A stretch of DNA of 64,000 bases from Glaciihabitans sp. (GTDB lineage: Bacteria > Actinomycetota > Actinomycetes > Actinomycetales > Microbacteriaceae): positions 1 through 64,000 of the forward strand of contig JAODMF010000002.1 of NCBI GenBank assembly GCA_025464095.1, read 5' to 3'. Below are positions 1 to 9,199 of this stretch, in pieces (position 1 is the stretch's first letter; each line of letters starts with the position of its first letter). The position numbers and the translations under genes are program-made. The notes under the pieces are model-generated. The model ran no database searches and had not been told where the DNA came from. It worked only from the letters and a program-made list of their open reading frames with translations.

Positions 1-1
1 C

Positions 2-268
2 GGATGCGACCGACCCCCCACCTGGACCGAAGCCCACCACCTCAAACACTGGCAACGCGACCACGGCAACACCAACATCGCCGACGGAATCCTGCTCTGC
101 AAATACCACCACCTCCTCCTCCACCGAGACGGCTGGGAACTCACCCACACCACAACCACCTACCACCTCATCCCACCCAAAAACATCGACCCACAACAAA
201 CACCCATCCCCCTCGAATCCAAAAGCCGCGCCTGGAAAGAATTCATCACCACAAACCCAGACGGATAA
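2..268 (+). CDS. HNH endonuclease C-terminal fragment (5' end outside window)
   Basis: Open from the left edge to TAA at 266-268, about 88 residues. The peptide starts with a Cys-Asp-Arg-Pro stretch, followed by Glu-Ala-His-His and, about 25 residues on, Cys-x2-Tyr-His-His. This is the C-terminal HNH nuclease domain, with a zinc-coordinating Cys pair, found in the large DUF222/HNH family that occurs in many copies in Actinobacteria. It is probably the tail of a full gene to the left. These proteins are often linked to mobile DNA, and the repeat-rich stretch just downstream fits that. The frame and domain are clear; only the C-terminus is visible. Confidence 0.75.
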   Translation, partial: GCDRPPTWTEAHHLKHWQRDHGNTNIADGILLCKYHHLLLHRDGWELTHTTTTYHLIPPKNIDPQQTPIPLESKSRAWKEFITTNPDG

Positions 269-299
269 CCGGCGCTCTGCGGGAGGCGCCACGACGGCG

Positions 300-660
300 A
301 GTCGGGCCGCGCACCAACCCGCGCGCACCAACCCGCGCGCACGGACCAGCGCGCACCGACCAGCGCGCCCACAGGCTGCGCACCGTGCGAGCGCGTGCCA
401 ACCTCTCCGACCGCGCCGGCCGTGCGGGCGCGTGCCAACCCGCTCCGACGGCGCCCACCACTGACCAGTCCGGCTGTGGCCATCGCGCTGACCAGTCCGG
501 CTGTGCCCACCGCGCTGGCCTGCTCTGGTTGTGCCCACCGCGCTGACCTGCTCTGGCTGTGCCCACCGCGCTGACCTGCTCCGGCTGTGCCCACCGCGCC
601 GACCTGCTCCGACTGCGCCCACCACGGCGACCCGCGCTGCGGACCACACCGCAACAGGCG
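300..660. repeat. GC-rich low-complexity region with a 27-28 bp tandem repeat
   Basis: No convincing gene lies between the HNH fragment and mazG. From 461 to 626 there are six head-to-tail units: 461-487, 488-514, 515-542, 543-570, 571-598 and 599-626. The first two are 27 bp and the rest 28 bp, with consensus beginning CTGACCTGCTCYGGCTGT and ending GCCCACCGCG. Before this, 300-375 is rich in GCGCGCACCAACC-type repeats. The open frames across it on both strands encode only low-complexity Ala/Arg/Pro/Thr peptides and look spurious. Confidence 0.75.
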
Positions 661-679
661 GCCAGGTGGTCGGGCAACC

Positions 680-691
680 TAGGCTGATCGC
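680..691 (+). promoter_or_regulatory. Probable leaderless promoter of mazG
   Basis: TAGGCT at 680-685 is followed by 6 bp and then the ATG at 692. This TAnnnT-N6-start spacing recurs in the window, and no Shine-Dalgarno sequence precedes this start. No -35 box is recognisable. Confidence 0.45.
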
Positions 692-1399
692 ATGGCTGAG
701 CCGCAGCATCCAACCCGCATGAGCCCGACGACCGACATCGCTCCACACCCGAAGCTGGACGAACTGATCGCCGTTCTCGCACAACTTCGCGCGCCCGGCG
801 GGTGCGCATGGGACGCCGACCAAACACATGAATCTCTCGTGCAATATCTCATCGAAGAGTCCCACGAACTCGCGGAAGCGATCGAAAACGGCACCCGCGA
901 AGAACTGATCGAAGAACTCGGAGACGTTCTGTACCAGGTGATCTTCCACTCCGACATCGCCGCGCACACACCCGCCGAGAACTTCACGATCGAGGATGTC
1001 GCCACCCACATGACCGCGAAGATGATCGCACGACATCCGCACGTCTTCGGTGACGCCACCGCTGCCACAGCCGACGACGTCGTCGAGGTCTGGGAAGCCC
1101 AGAAGCGCATCGAGAAGGCGTCCCGCACGAGCGTGCTCGACGGCATTCCGCAGGGGATGCCGTCCCTGCTACTCGCCCAAAAACTCATCGGTCGTGGGGA
1201 GAAAGTCGGCTTGGTGACAGCCGACCTGGTGAGTGCCGACGAGTCGGTCCCCTGTGAAGACGAAGCGGACCTCGGTCGACAACTGCTGTCCCTCGCCGCA
1301 TCCGCGCGGGCGCAGGGGCTGGATGCGGAACGCGCGCTCCGCGGCGCCCTCCGCGACTACCAGGACGAGATCCGCGCAGCCGAACAAACCCTCCGCTGA
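692..1399 (+). CDS. mazG: MazG-family nucleoside triphosphate pyrophosphohydrolase
   Basis: MazG enzymes hydrolyse (d)NTPs to NMP and pyrophosphate, cleaning the nucleotide pool and in some bacteria damping ppGpp signalling. The 235-residue protein has the helical MazG fold at about residues 24-130: a Cys-Ala-Trp-Asp segment, the metal-binding motif EESHELAEAI and a second acidic motif, EELGDVLYQVIFH. This N-terminal catalytic unit is conserved; the C-terminal part is shorter and more divergent than in E. coli MazG (263 residues). The start at 692 is chosen because of TAGGCT 6 bp upstream; ATG 719 is the alternative. mazG close to eno and ftsB-like genes is a common actinobacterial arrangement. 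Confidence 0.92.
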   Translation: MAEPQHPTRMSPTTDIAPHPKLDELIAVLAQLRAPGGCAWDADQTHESLVQYLIEESHELAEAIENGTREELIEELGDVLYQVIFHSDIAAHTPAENFTIEDVATHMTAKMIARHPHVFGDATAATADDVVEVWEAQKRIEKASRTSVLDGIPQGMPSLLLAQKLIGRGEKVGLVTADLVSADESVPCEDEADLGRQLLSLAASARAQGLDAERALRGALRDYQDEIRAAEQTLR

Positions 1400-1504
1400 C
1401 CAACACTCTCGACACCGGCACCCCAATCGAGGGTCCCCATTAAGTGCGACTGCGCCTAGCACTCCCGCTACGTAGAGTTGCAACACCAGACGGTCGGGGG
1501 ACCG

Positions 1505-1530
1505 GAGCAGCTATCGGGGGATAGCTGCTC
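1505..1530. other. Perfect 11-bp stem-loop upstream of a small membrane gene
   Basis: GAGCAGCTATC (1505-1515) and its exact reverse complement (1520-1530) enclose a GGGG loop. There is no T-run, so it is not a classical terminator. It lies about 105 bp after the mazG stop and 62 bp before the ATG at 1592, so it could end mazG transcription or sit in a leader of the small gene. Confidence 0.55.
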
Positions 1531-1591
1531 GTGGAAGGTTCGCACAACGAACCGGCTCCACACTGGCGACATGAACCATCGGGGAGGTTCG

Positions 1592-1810
1592 ATGTTGGGA
1601 ACAATTGCAGCTGAGGCTGCCACGCCCAACCACGCGGCGGGGGACGTTCTCGCGGCGCTCATGACAAGCGCACCGGGAGCAGTGCCGCTCTTTCTGTTCG
1701 GGTTCATTTTTCTGATCCTTGGTGGCGTGTTCTTCGGGTTCCGATCCAACGTTCTCTCCGGCCAGCGGCTCATCGAGGTGGGCGCCGCCGGTCGCCACGT
1801 CGCGAGGTAG
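1592..1810 (+). CDS. Small single-pass membrane protein, unknown function
   Basis: A 72-residue frame preceded by a good ribosome binding site, GGGGAGG at 1581-1587. An upstream in-frame ATG at 1571 would place that site inside the coding region, so 1592 is preferred. A polar N-terminus with Ala, Thr, Asn and His is followed by one hydrophobic segment (AVPLFLFGFIFLILGGVFFG) and a basic tail. No family is recognised. It stands alone between mazG and hisS. The ribosome binding site and the clean transmembrane segment make it plausible, but it could be a chance frame. Confidence 0.5.
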   Translation: MLGTIAAEAATPNHAAGDVLAALMTSAPGAVPLFLFGFIFLILGGVFFGFRSNVLSGQRLIEVGAAGRHVAR

Positions 1811-1829
1811 TCGCGGCGGCATAGTCGGG

Positions 1830-1960
1830 CGCGAGCGCGCGAGCGCGCGAGCAGGCGCGGTCGCAGTCGCGGTCCCGTTCGCGGTCGCGAGCACAGTCGC
1901 AGTCGCAGACAGGGTCCGCAGTCGCAGACCGCAGTCGCAGTGGCAGCCACAGTCGCGACA
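1830..1960. repeat. Degenerate GTCGCA/GCGAGC simple repeat
   Basis: A run of imperfect hexamers: first GCGAGC-like, then many GTCGCA/GTCGCG units. It lies between the small membrane gene and hisS. Antisense frames through it give Arg-rich low-complexity peptides that look spurious. It occupies most of the hisS upstream region. Confidence 0.7.
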
Positions 1961-2023
1961 GCGTTGTTCGCCGCGCGGCGGCCCGCGACACTCCACCGCG
2001 GAGGGATACGAGAGACTTGACCC

Positions 2024-3310
2024 ATGGCATCGCCCGTCAATCCTCCGCGCGGAATGCGCGACTTCCTGCCCGCTGACAAGGCCCGGCGCGAGTTCGTGCT
2101 CGGCGTCATCCGACGCGTCTATGCCAGCCACGGATTCGACGAGATCGAAACGCCGGTCGTCGAAGACAGCGCCCGCCTCAACTCGGGCCTCGGCGGCGAC
2201 AACGAGAAGCTGGGCTACGCGGTGCTCAAGCGCGGACTCACCCTTGACGACTTCCGGTCCGCCGAGTCGGCCCTCGACCTCGCCGACCTCGGCCTGCGAT
2301 TCGACCTGACCGTACCGCTCGCCCGGTTCTACGCATCCCACCGCGCCGAACTGCCGAGCGTGTTCCGGTCGATCCAACTCGCTCCGGTCTGGCGCGCCGA
2401 GCGACCCCAGAAGGGTCGCTATCGCCAGTTCGTACAGTGCGACATCGACATCATCGGCGAACCGAGCGCCCTCGCCGAAGTCGAACTGCTGGTGGCGACC
2501 TCCGCAACCCTCGACGCACTTGGACTGGTCGGATGCTCCATCCGCATCAACGATCGTCGCCTTCTGACCAGCATGCTCGAGGCACTCGGATTCCCAGCCG
2601 ATGAGCACGCATCAGCTCTCATCACGATCGACAAGCTCGACAAGGTGGGGGTCCAGGGCGTCACCGATGAGCTCAGCGACCGCGGATTCTCCGACACGGC
2701 TGTCGGCGAGCTGGCCGCCTTCCTCTCCGGGTATGGCGCCCGCACGATCGACGAGAAGCGCGCCACCGTCGACGCCATCACCAGCGCACTTCCCGCCGGG
2801 GTCGACGCCGTCGTGATCGGCGAACTGGCGGCGCTGGCAGACGCTGTGGTCGCATCCGGAATCGACCGGGACCTGCTCGAGTTCGACCCGTTCCTGGTAC
2901 GCGGAATGGGCTACTACACGGGCGCGATTTTCGAGGTCGCCCACCCCGACTTCGGCTACGCACTCGGCGGCGGCGGCCGCTACGACGGCATGATCGGCCG
3001 CTTTCTCGGGACCGACGTGCCGGCGACCGGATTCTCGCTCGGCTTCGAGCGCATCGTCGACCTGGTCGAACTGCCCGAAACCGAGACTCAGGATGCCGTG
3101 GTGCTGCTGCACGATGACGTCGACTTCGCGACACTGGCAGCCCTCAAGACCGCCCTCATCGCTCGCGGCGCGCGCGTTCGCCTCGCCCGCCGCCCCAGAA
3201 ACGCGAAGTCGCTCCTGGAGCAGCTGGCGGCATCCGGGTTCACCCAGTTCGCCTCGGTGACCGCCGAAACGCGCACCGTCGACGACCTGGAACTCAAACC
3301 CATTCGGTGA
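2024..3310 (+). CDS. hisS: Histidyl-tRNA synthetase
   Basis: A cytoplasmic class II aminoacyl-tRNA synthetase that charges tRNA-His. The 428-residue protein opens with PRGMRDFLP, typical of HisRS motif 1. Motif 2 appears around FRSIQLAPVWRAERPQ. The histidine-specific GMGYYTGAIFEV segment follows, then GFSLGFERI as motif 3. The C-terminal roughly 90 residues form the anticodon-binding domain. Length matches the family. The ATG at 2024 is the first start fitting the conserved N-terminus and directly follows a simple-repeat region. It is transcribed in the same direction as eno but separated from it by 123 bp that carry a candidate promoter. Confidence 0.97.
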   Translation: MASPVNPPRGMRDFLPADKARREFVLGVIRRVYASHGFDEIETPVVEDSARLNSGLGGDNEKLGYAVLKRGLTLDDFRSAESALDLADLGLRFDLTVPLARFYASHRAELPSVFRSIQLAPVWRAERPQKGRYRQFVQCDIDIIGEPSALAEVELLVATSATLDALGLVGCSIRINDRRLLTSMLEALGFPADEHASALITIDKLDKVGVQGVTDELSDRGFSDTAVGELAAFLSGYGARTIDEKRATVDAITSALPAGVDAVVIGELAALADAVVASGIDRDLLEFDPFLVRGMGYYTGAIFEVAHPDFGYALGGGGRYDGMIGRFLGTDVPATGFSLGFERIVDLVELPETETQDAVVLLHDDVDFATLAALKTALIARGARVRLARRPRNAKSLLEQLAASGFTQFASVTAETRTVDDLELKPIR

Positions 3311-4714
<1,404 letters not shown>

Positions 4715-4719
4715 CCGCT

Positions 4720-4725
4720 TAGCAT
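4720..4725 (+). promoter_or_regulatory. Probable leaderless -10 of the ftsB-like gene
   Basis: TAGCAT is followed by 7 bp and then the ATG at 4733, and no Shine-Dalgarno sequence is present. It lies only 6 bp after the eno stop. Confidence 0.4.
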
Positions 4726-4732
4726 CGAAGGC

Positions 4733-5209
4733 ATGGCCAGGCGACAGCGCGACGACGTGGCGCACGAGACCGCTCCCGAGCGGTGGATGCGCAGCGTCCG
4801 TCTCAGCGGATTCACGCTGACGATTCTCGCGCTCGTGATCATGGCCGGGGTGGTGCTGGCGCCGTCGCTGAAACTGCTCGTCGAGCAGCAGCAGCAGCTC
4901 GCGCAGCTGAAGTCGGGTGTCAGCAAGCAACAGCAGGCCGTGCGCAATCTCGAGGGCGAGGTCGCCCGCTGGAACGACCCCGCGTACATCGAGGCGCAGG
5001 CGCGCGATCGCCTGCTCTACGTGTACCCGGGGGAGTACAGCTACCTCGTGATCGACGACGGGTCGACGCAGAAGACGTCGGATGGCGCCCCCATCAGCAG
5101 CCACATCCAGACGACCAGGGTCGACTGGGTGAAATCGCTGCTCTCGTCGGTGCTCGCGGCGGGTCTCTCGAACCAGTCAGCGAACAACCTCACAGGCCCC
5201 ACCAAGTGA
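4733..5209 (+). CDS. FtsB/DivIC-type septum formation initiator
   Basis: Bitopic divisome protein of the FtsL-FtsB-FtsQ subcomplex. The 158-residue protein has a cytoplasmic N-terminus, one transmembrane helix around residues 26-46 (GFTLTILALVIMAGVVLAPS) and then a Gln-rich coiled coil (EQQQQLAQLKS onward). The family signature follows: NDPAYIEAQARDRLLYV and a Pro-Gly-Glu turn. The roughly 50-residue Ser/Thr-rich C-terminal tail is typical of actinobacterial members. The stop overlaps the GTG of the DUF501 gene in GTGA, so the two are translationally coupled. Confidence 0.9.
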   Translation: MARRQRDDVAHETAPERWMRSVRLSGFTLTILALVIMAGVVLAPSLKLLVEQQQQLAQLKSGVSKQQQAVRNLEGEVARWNDPAYIEAQARDRLLYVYPGEYSYLVIDDGSTQKTSDGAPISSHIQTTRVDWVKSLLSSVLAAGLSNQSANNLTGPTK

Positions 5210-5715
5210 CCACCCCGCCCTTCGACCCGCCGAGCGAGCGGGATATCAGGATCGTCTCCGCCCAGCTGGGGCGGCCTGCCCGCGATGTCATCGGTATCGC
5301 CGCGCGCTGCGTGTGCGGAAACCCCACCGTCGTCTCCACCAGGCCGAGGCTCACCGACGGCACCCCGTTTCCGACCCTGTACTACCTGAGCCACCCGGCG
5401 GCGACCGCGGCCGTTTCGACGCTGGAGGCGAACGGGGTGATGGCGGAGCTCGCCGAACTCCTGGTTGACGAGACGGCGGATGCCTACCTGGCCGCACACG
5501 AGCAGTACCTAACCGACCGCGAGAGCATCGAGTTCGTGCCGGAGATCGCCGGCATCTCCGCGGGCGGCATGCCCACGCGCGTGAAGTGCCTGCACGCACT
5601 CGTGGGGCACAGCCTCGCGGCTGGTCCGGGCATCAACCCGATCGGCGACACCGCACTCGCGCGCTCCGGTTGGTCGCCGACCGTGTGTGAGTGCGTCGAC
5701 TACGGGATCGCGTGA
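5206..5715 (+). CDS. DUF501 family protein
   Basis: A 169-residue cytoplasmic protein of the DUF501 family, which in Actinobacteria almost always follows eno and the ftsB-like gene; its biochemical role is unknown. It shows the family features: an N-terminal DIRIVSAQLGRPARDVIGIA segment, Cys-x-Cys early on, FPTLYYLSHP, a central helical part, GGMPTRVKCLHALVGHSLAAG, and a final Cys-Glu-Cys. The start is GTG 5206, overlapping the upstream stop as GTGA. A much longer in-frame reading upstream is excluded because it overlaps the real ftsB-like gene. Confidence 0.9.
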   Translation: MTTPPFDPPSERDIRIVSAQLGRPARDVIGIAARCVCGNPTVVSTRPRLTDGTPFPTLYYLSHPAATAAVSTLEANGVMAELAELLVDETADAYLAAHEQYLTDRESIEFVPEIAGISAGGMPTRVKCLHALVGHSLAAGPGINPIGDTALARSGWSPTVCECVDYGIA

Positions 5716-7043
5716 TGCGTATGCGGGCGGGGCTTGCGATCGGGCTCGCGGTAGTCGTTGGTCTGCCAACGCTGTCGCTGGCAGACCCGGTCGAGACCTC
5801 GGCGACCCCACCCTCGGCAAGCCACGCTGTCGGGCTTGCGGAGGCATCAATCCGTGAGAGCGGACCGCTGCGAACCGACTACATCCGCGACGGGGAGTAC
5901 TGGCTCGACCAGTACGGCATCCGCTCGGCGTGGAAGACCAGCCAGGGCAAGGGCGTCACGATCGCGGTGATTGACACGGGTGTCGACAGCACGCATCCGG
6001 ACCTCGCCGGCGCCGTCACCGGCGGAATCGACTTTTCCGGCCGGGGTGCCAAGAACGGGCAGCGCCCGGTGGGCGGCGAGGGCAGTGACCACGCCACCAT
6101 GGTCGCCTCCCTCGCCGCCGGCCGCGGCACGGGAGCGGGGGTTGGCGTGATCGGCTCGGCGCCGAAGGCGAACATCCTCTCGATCTCGATCGGCTTCGGG
6201 GCGGGGACCACCGATTCCGACGACGAGGTCGCGAAGGCCGTCACCTGGGCGGCCGACCACGGTGCGAAGGTGATCAACATGTCGCTGACGCGCAACACCC
6301 TCAGCTGGCCGGAGAGCTGGGACAAGGCCTTCCTGCACGCGATGCAGAAGGATGTCGTGATCGTCGCCGCCGCGGGCAATCGCGGCAGCGGCACGGCATC
6401 GGTCGGTGCTCCCGCAACGATGCCCGGCGTGCTGACCGTTGCCGGTGTTGATCGCAACGGCAAGGCGAGTCTCGACGCATCCGCGCAGGGAATCACCATC
6501 GGCGTTTCGGCGCCCAGCGAACAGTTGCTGGGCGCGGTTCCGGGTGGCGGCTACGTCAACTGGGCGGGCACGAGCGGCTCGACCCCGATCGTGGCGGGGG
6601 TCGTGGCGCTCGTGCGGGCGAAATACCCGACGATGAATGCCGCAAACGTCATCAATCGCATCATCGCCACGGCAAAACCCGCGGGGGCGAAGGGCGCAGA
6701 CCCGATCTACGGATTCGGCCTGCTGAACGCCGACGCCGCGGTCAACGCGACAGTGAAGCCGGTGACGGCGAACCCGATGGGCAGCCTCGCGAGCTGGATC
6801 CGGATCAACCGCCGCGCGGTTCCAACCGCAACTCCCACCATTGCTCCGGCCGCGACGGCGACACCGCAACCGTCCTCCGCGCGGGCGACGCCGAGCGATC
6901 CGATGGGCTCGCTGTACCCCACGCCGACGCAACTGCGAACGGTCGGCATCCCGCTCGGTGTGCTCCTGATTTTCGCCCTCCTGGCCGCCGGACTCGCCGT
7001 CGGGGCTGTGCGGCATTACAGGTCGCTCCGTCGGAGGGACTAG
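5715..7043 (+). CDS. Mycosin-like membrane-anchored subtilisin-family serine protease
   Basis: S8-family peptidase exported through an N-terminal signal peptide (residues 1-23, ending near SLA) and anchored by a C-terminal helix (about residues 412-432) with a basic Arg-rich tail. The catalytic triad is Asp87 in AVIDTGVD, His126 in GSDHATMV and Ser287 in AGTSGSTP. Asn222 of AAAGNRG forms the oxyanion hole. GTSGSTP departs slightly from the usual GTSFATP. A Pro/Thr/Ala-rich linker joins catalytic domain and anchor. The layout resembles type VII secretion mycosins, but no ESX genes are in the window. Start: ATG 5715 overlaps the DUF501 stop (TGATG); GTG 5712 is also possible. Confidence 0.88.
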   Translation: MRMRAGLAIGLAVVVGLPTLSLADPVETSATPPSASHAVGLAEASIRESGPLRTDYIRDGEYWLDQYGIRSAWKTSQGKGVTIAVIDTGVDSTHPDLAGAVTGGIDFSGRGAKNGQRPVGGEGSDHATMVASLAAGRGTGAGVGVIGSAPKANILSISIGFGAGTTDSDDEVAKAVTWAADHGAKVINMSLTRNTLSWPESWDKAFLHAMQKDVVIVAAAGNRGSGTASVGAPATMPGVLTVAGVDRNGKASLDASAQGITIGVSAPSEQLLGAVPGGGYVNWAGTSGSTPIVAGVVALVRAKYPTMNAANVINRIIATAKPAGAKGADPIYGFGLLNADAAVNATVKPVTANPMGSLASWIRINRRAVPTATPTIAPAATATPQPSSARATPSDPMGSLYPTPTQLRTVGIPLGVLLIFALLAAGLAVGAVRHYRSLRRRD

Positions 7044-7070
7044 ATTAAAAGCGACTTCCACCTCTAGGAG
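7041..7070 (+). promoter_or_regulatory. Candidate -10 and ribosome binding site of ndh
   Basis: TAGATT (7041-7046) coincides with the protease stop codon. The site TAGGAG (7065-7070) follows 18 bp later, 10 bp before the GTG at 7081. The -35 region is unclear. Confidence 0.35.
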
Positions 7071-7080
7071 AACACCCCCC

Positions 7081-8475
7081 GTGCCAAAGATTCTGATCGT
7101 CGGCGGCGGTTACGCCGGTTTTTACACGGCCCTCAAACTCGAGAAATGGCTTCGGCCAGGCGAGGCTGAGGTTACTGTCGTCGAGCCTCTTCCCTACATG
7201 ACCTACCAGCCCTTCCTCCCCGAGGTCGCGGCCGGTTCGATCGAGCCGCGCCACGCGGTCGTCTCACTGCGCCGCCACCTGCGCAAGACCCGTATCGTCG
7301 CAGCGAAGGTCACGAAGATCGACCACGCCGGCAAGACGGTCACGATCACCCCGGCCGCCGGCGAGCCGTGGGAAGAGAACTACGACATCATCGTCGTCAC
7401 CGCGGGTTCCGTTTCGCGTACCTTCCCGATTCCCGGTGTCGCCGACGAGGCGATCGGGATGAAGAGCATCGAAGAGGCGATGGATGTGCGTGACCGCATC
7501 CTCGACAACTTTGAGAAGGCATCCACCATGGCGCCCGGTCCCGAGCGCGACCGTCTGCTGACGACCGTCGTCGTCGGTGGTGGGTTCGCCGGCATCGAGA
7601 CGTTCGGCGAACTGCGCAGCTTCGCGAGCTCCCTGCTCAAGTACTACCCGGGCCTCACGATCGATGACACGCACTTCCACCTCATCGAGGCGATGGGCCG
7701 CATCATGCCCGAGGTTTCGCTGAAGACGAGCCTCTGGGTCATCAAGAACCTCGCAGAGCGCCAGGCCTACATCCACCTGGAGACGCAGCTGACGTCGGCC
7801 CTCGACGGCCGCATCGAGCTGTCGACCGGTGAGACCTTCGAATCCGACCTCATCATCTGGACAGCCGGAGTCATGGCCAACCCGGTCATCCGCAACACTG
7901 ACCTGCCGGTCGAAGAGCGCGGACGCCTGCGTGTCCAGGCCGACCTGCGGGTCGTCGGTGACGACGGTGTCGTGCCGGACGCCTGGGGTGCCGGCGACGT
8001 GAGCGCCGTTCCCGACCTGACCGGAAAGGGTGTTGGCGGTTACTGCGTTCCGAACGCCCAGCACGCTGTTCGCCAGGGAAAGCGGCTGGCCGCGAACCTC
8101 GTCGCGTCACTGCGCGGGGAGCTTCCGATCGACTACTTCCACAAGAATGCGGGTGCCGTTGCAGGCATCGGTCTCTACATCGGCGTGTTCCAGAAGGGAA
8201 AGGTCGGCATCACCGGCCTGATCGCCTGGTTCATGCACCGCGGCTACCACGGCCTGGCGATCCCCATGTGGGAGCGCAAGGCTCGCGTTTTCACCAACTG
8301 GATCCTCAACTTCTTCTGGAAGCGCGACATCGTCGGCATCATCGCCCGCGACAACCCGCGCGCCTGGTTCGCCGAGTTCGCGACGCGTCCGAGGCCCGCG
8401 GCAGAGGCGGCTCCGGCCACCGCTCCGAAGTCGCCCGCGACCTCGAAGCAGACGGTCGGCGCCGGCAAGAAGTAG
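7081..8475 (+). CDS. ndh: Type II NADH dehydrogenase (NDH-2)
   Basis: Single-subunit, non-proton-pumping NADH:menaquinone oxidoreductase at the inner face of the membrane. The 464-residue protein has an N-terminal FAD-binding Rossmann motif (VGGGYAGFYTA), a Met-Thr-Tyr-Gln-Pro-Phe-Leu-Pro quinone-site segment typical of NDH-2, an NAD(P)H-binding Rossmann motif near residue 163 (VVGGGFAGIET), the GAGDVSAVPD FAD motif, and a C-terminal amphipathic membrane-binding region with many Trp and Phe. The Ala/Pro/Lys-rich tail is variable. GTG 7081 follows TAGGAG. The gene ends 8 bp before a tRNA gene. Confidence 0.95.
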   Translation: MPKILIVGGGYAGFYTALKLEKWLRPGEAEVTVVEPLPYMTYQPFLPEVAAGSIEPRHAVVSLRRHLRKTRIVAAKVTKIDHAGKTVTITPAAGEPWEENYDIIVVTAGSVSRTFPIPGVADEAIGMKSIEEAMDVRDRILDNFEKASTMAPGPERDRLLTTVVVGGGFAGIETFGELRSFASSLLKYYPGLTIDDTHFHLIEAMGRIMPEVSLKTSLWVIKNLAERQAYIHLETQLTSALDGRIELSTGETFESDLIIWTAGVMANPVIRNTDLPVEERGRLRVQADLRVVGDDGVVPDAWGAGDVSAVPDLTGKGVGGYCVPNAQHAVRQGKRLAANLVASLRGELPIDYFHKNAGAVAGIGLYIGVFQKGKVGITGLIAWFMHRGYHGLAIPMWERKARVFTNWILNFFWKRDIVGIIARDNPRAWFAEFATRPRPAAEAAPATAPKSPATSKQTVGAGKK

Positions 8476-8483
8476 CGCAGCGT

Positions 8484-8557
8484 GCCCCGGTAGCCCAATT
8501 GGCAGAGGCAGACGACTTAAAATCGTCCCAGTCTGGGTTCGAACCCCAGTCGGGGTA
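8484..8557 (+). tRNA. tRNA with UAA anticodon (nominally Leu) and a short variable loop
   Basis: A complete cloverleaf can be drawn. Acceptor GCCCCGG (8484-8490) pairs with TCGGGGT (8550-8556), with terminal G-T wobbles; the discriminator is A8557. The D arm lies in 8491-8510. Anticodon stem GACGA/TCGTC encloses CTTAAAA, giving anticodon TAA at 8518-8520. The variable loop is 5 nt (8528-8532). T arm: CTGGG, TTCGAAC, CCCAG. No CCA is encoded. UAA reads Leu UUA, but bacterial leucine tRNAs normally have a long variable arm and this one is class I in shape. Its 3' end is a likely attachment site for the island that follows. Confidence 0.8.
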
Positions 8558-8582
8558 CTTGCGTGAAGGGGCCCGCATCCAG

Positions 8583-8974
8583 TTATTTACGCGGAAGTTG
8601 GACAACTTCGTGGGTCGGATTTAAGTTCTTTGCCCACACTTTGCCCACATCTGAATTCGCGCGGGCGTCGTTGAGTGCCGTCGAGAGCGCCTGCAAGTCC
8701 TCGTCGGACAGGTCGGCGTAGAGGTTACGAGTCATCGCGGCGGACGCGTGTCCGAGCATCCGCTGGATGGCTTTGACGTTGCCGCCGGCCGAGATCGCGA
8801 GTTCGCGGCGGTGTGACGGAGGTCATGCGGGGTGAGCTCAAGCGTGAGGAATAGCGGAACCGTGCGTTGGACGTGCTTGACGTTCGTGGTGTCGGGATCG
8901 TGGTCGTAACTGTAAATTTCGTGCGGGTCGCTAGCGTCGAGGCTATCGAGGACACTCTGTTTCGTGGAAGTCAC
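8583..8974 (-). pseudogene. Tyrosine-type phage integrase remnant, truncated and frameshifted
   Basis: Reading leftwards, the frame from the GTG at 8974 reaches LTPHDLRHTAA, the box-II Arg motif of tyrosine recombinases. It then shifts frame near 8815 into AISAGGNVKAIQRMLGHA and MTRNLYADLSDEDLQ, which holds the GH and catalytic Tyr motifs, and ends at TAA 8583-8585. Only the C-terminal catalytic part is left; the N-terminal DNA-binding and core-binding domains are missing and the sequence before residue 40 is not recognisable. It converges on the tRNA gene 26 bp away, the classic arrangement for an element integrated in a tRNA 3' end. Confidence 0.82.
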
Positions 8975-9199
8975 TTCGCACCGGTATCCCGGACGGTTCT
9001 GGTAAGACGCTCGCGGTGATAGTCCGCGCTCTCGGCATCCCTTCGCTCATAGCGGGTCTGGGATGTTCCCTTTGACAACACGTCCGCATCCCTGCTCTGT
9101 CGGTATGCTCACCTGCGAGGCGCGTTCGCAAGATGCAGAAGCTGTCCATATACGCGGAAATACCGTCGGAACTCGGCGCACAGAGACCGGAGATCGCTC

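Noticed and set aside
160-827. Overlapping Arg/Ala/Gly-rich open frames on both strands upstream of mazG
   Set aside because: They translate the 27-28 bp tandem repeat and have no ribosome binding site or recognisable domain.
5691-5714. Protease start at GTG 5691
   Set aside because: Would put eight charged residues before the signal peptide and overlap DUF501 further; ATG 5715 gives a normal signal sequence with TGATG coupling.
9072-9109. Promoter for the lipid operon from TTGACA (9072) and TATGCT (9104)
   Set aside because: The 26-bp spacer is too long for a normal promoter, so no promoter is claimed; either hexamer may be used alone.
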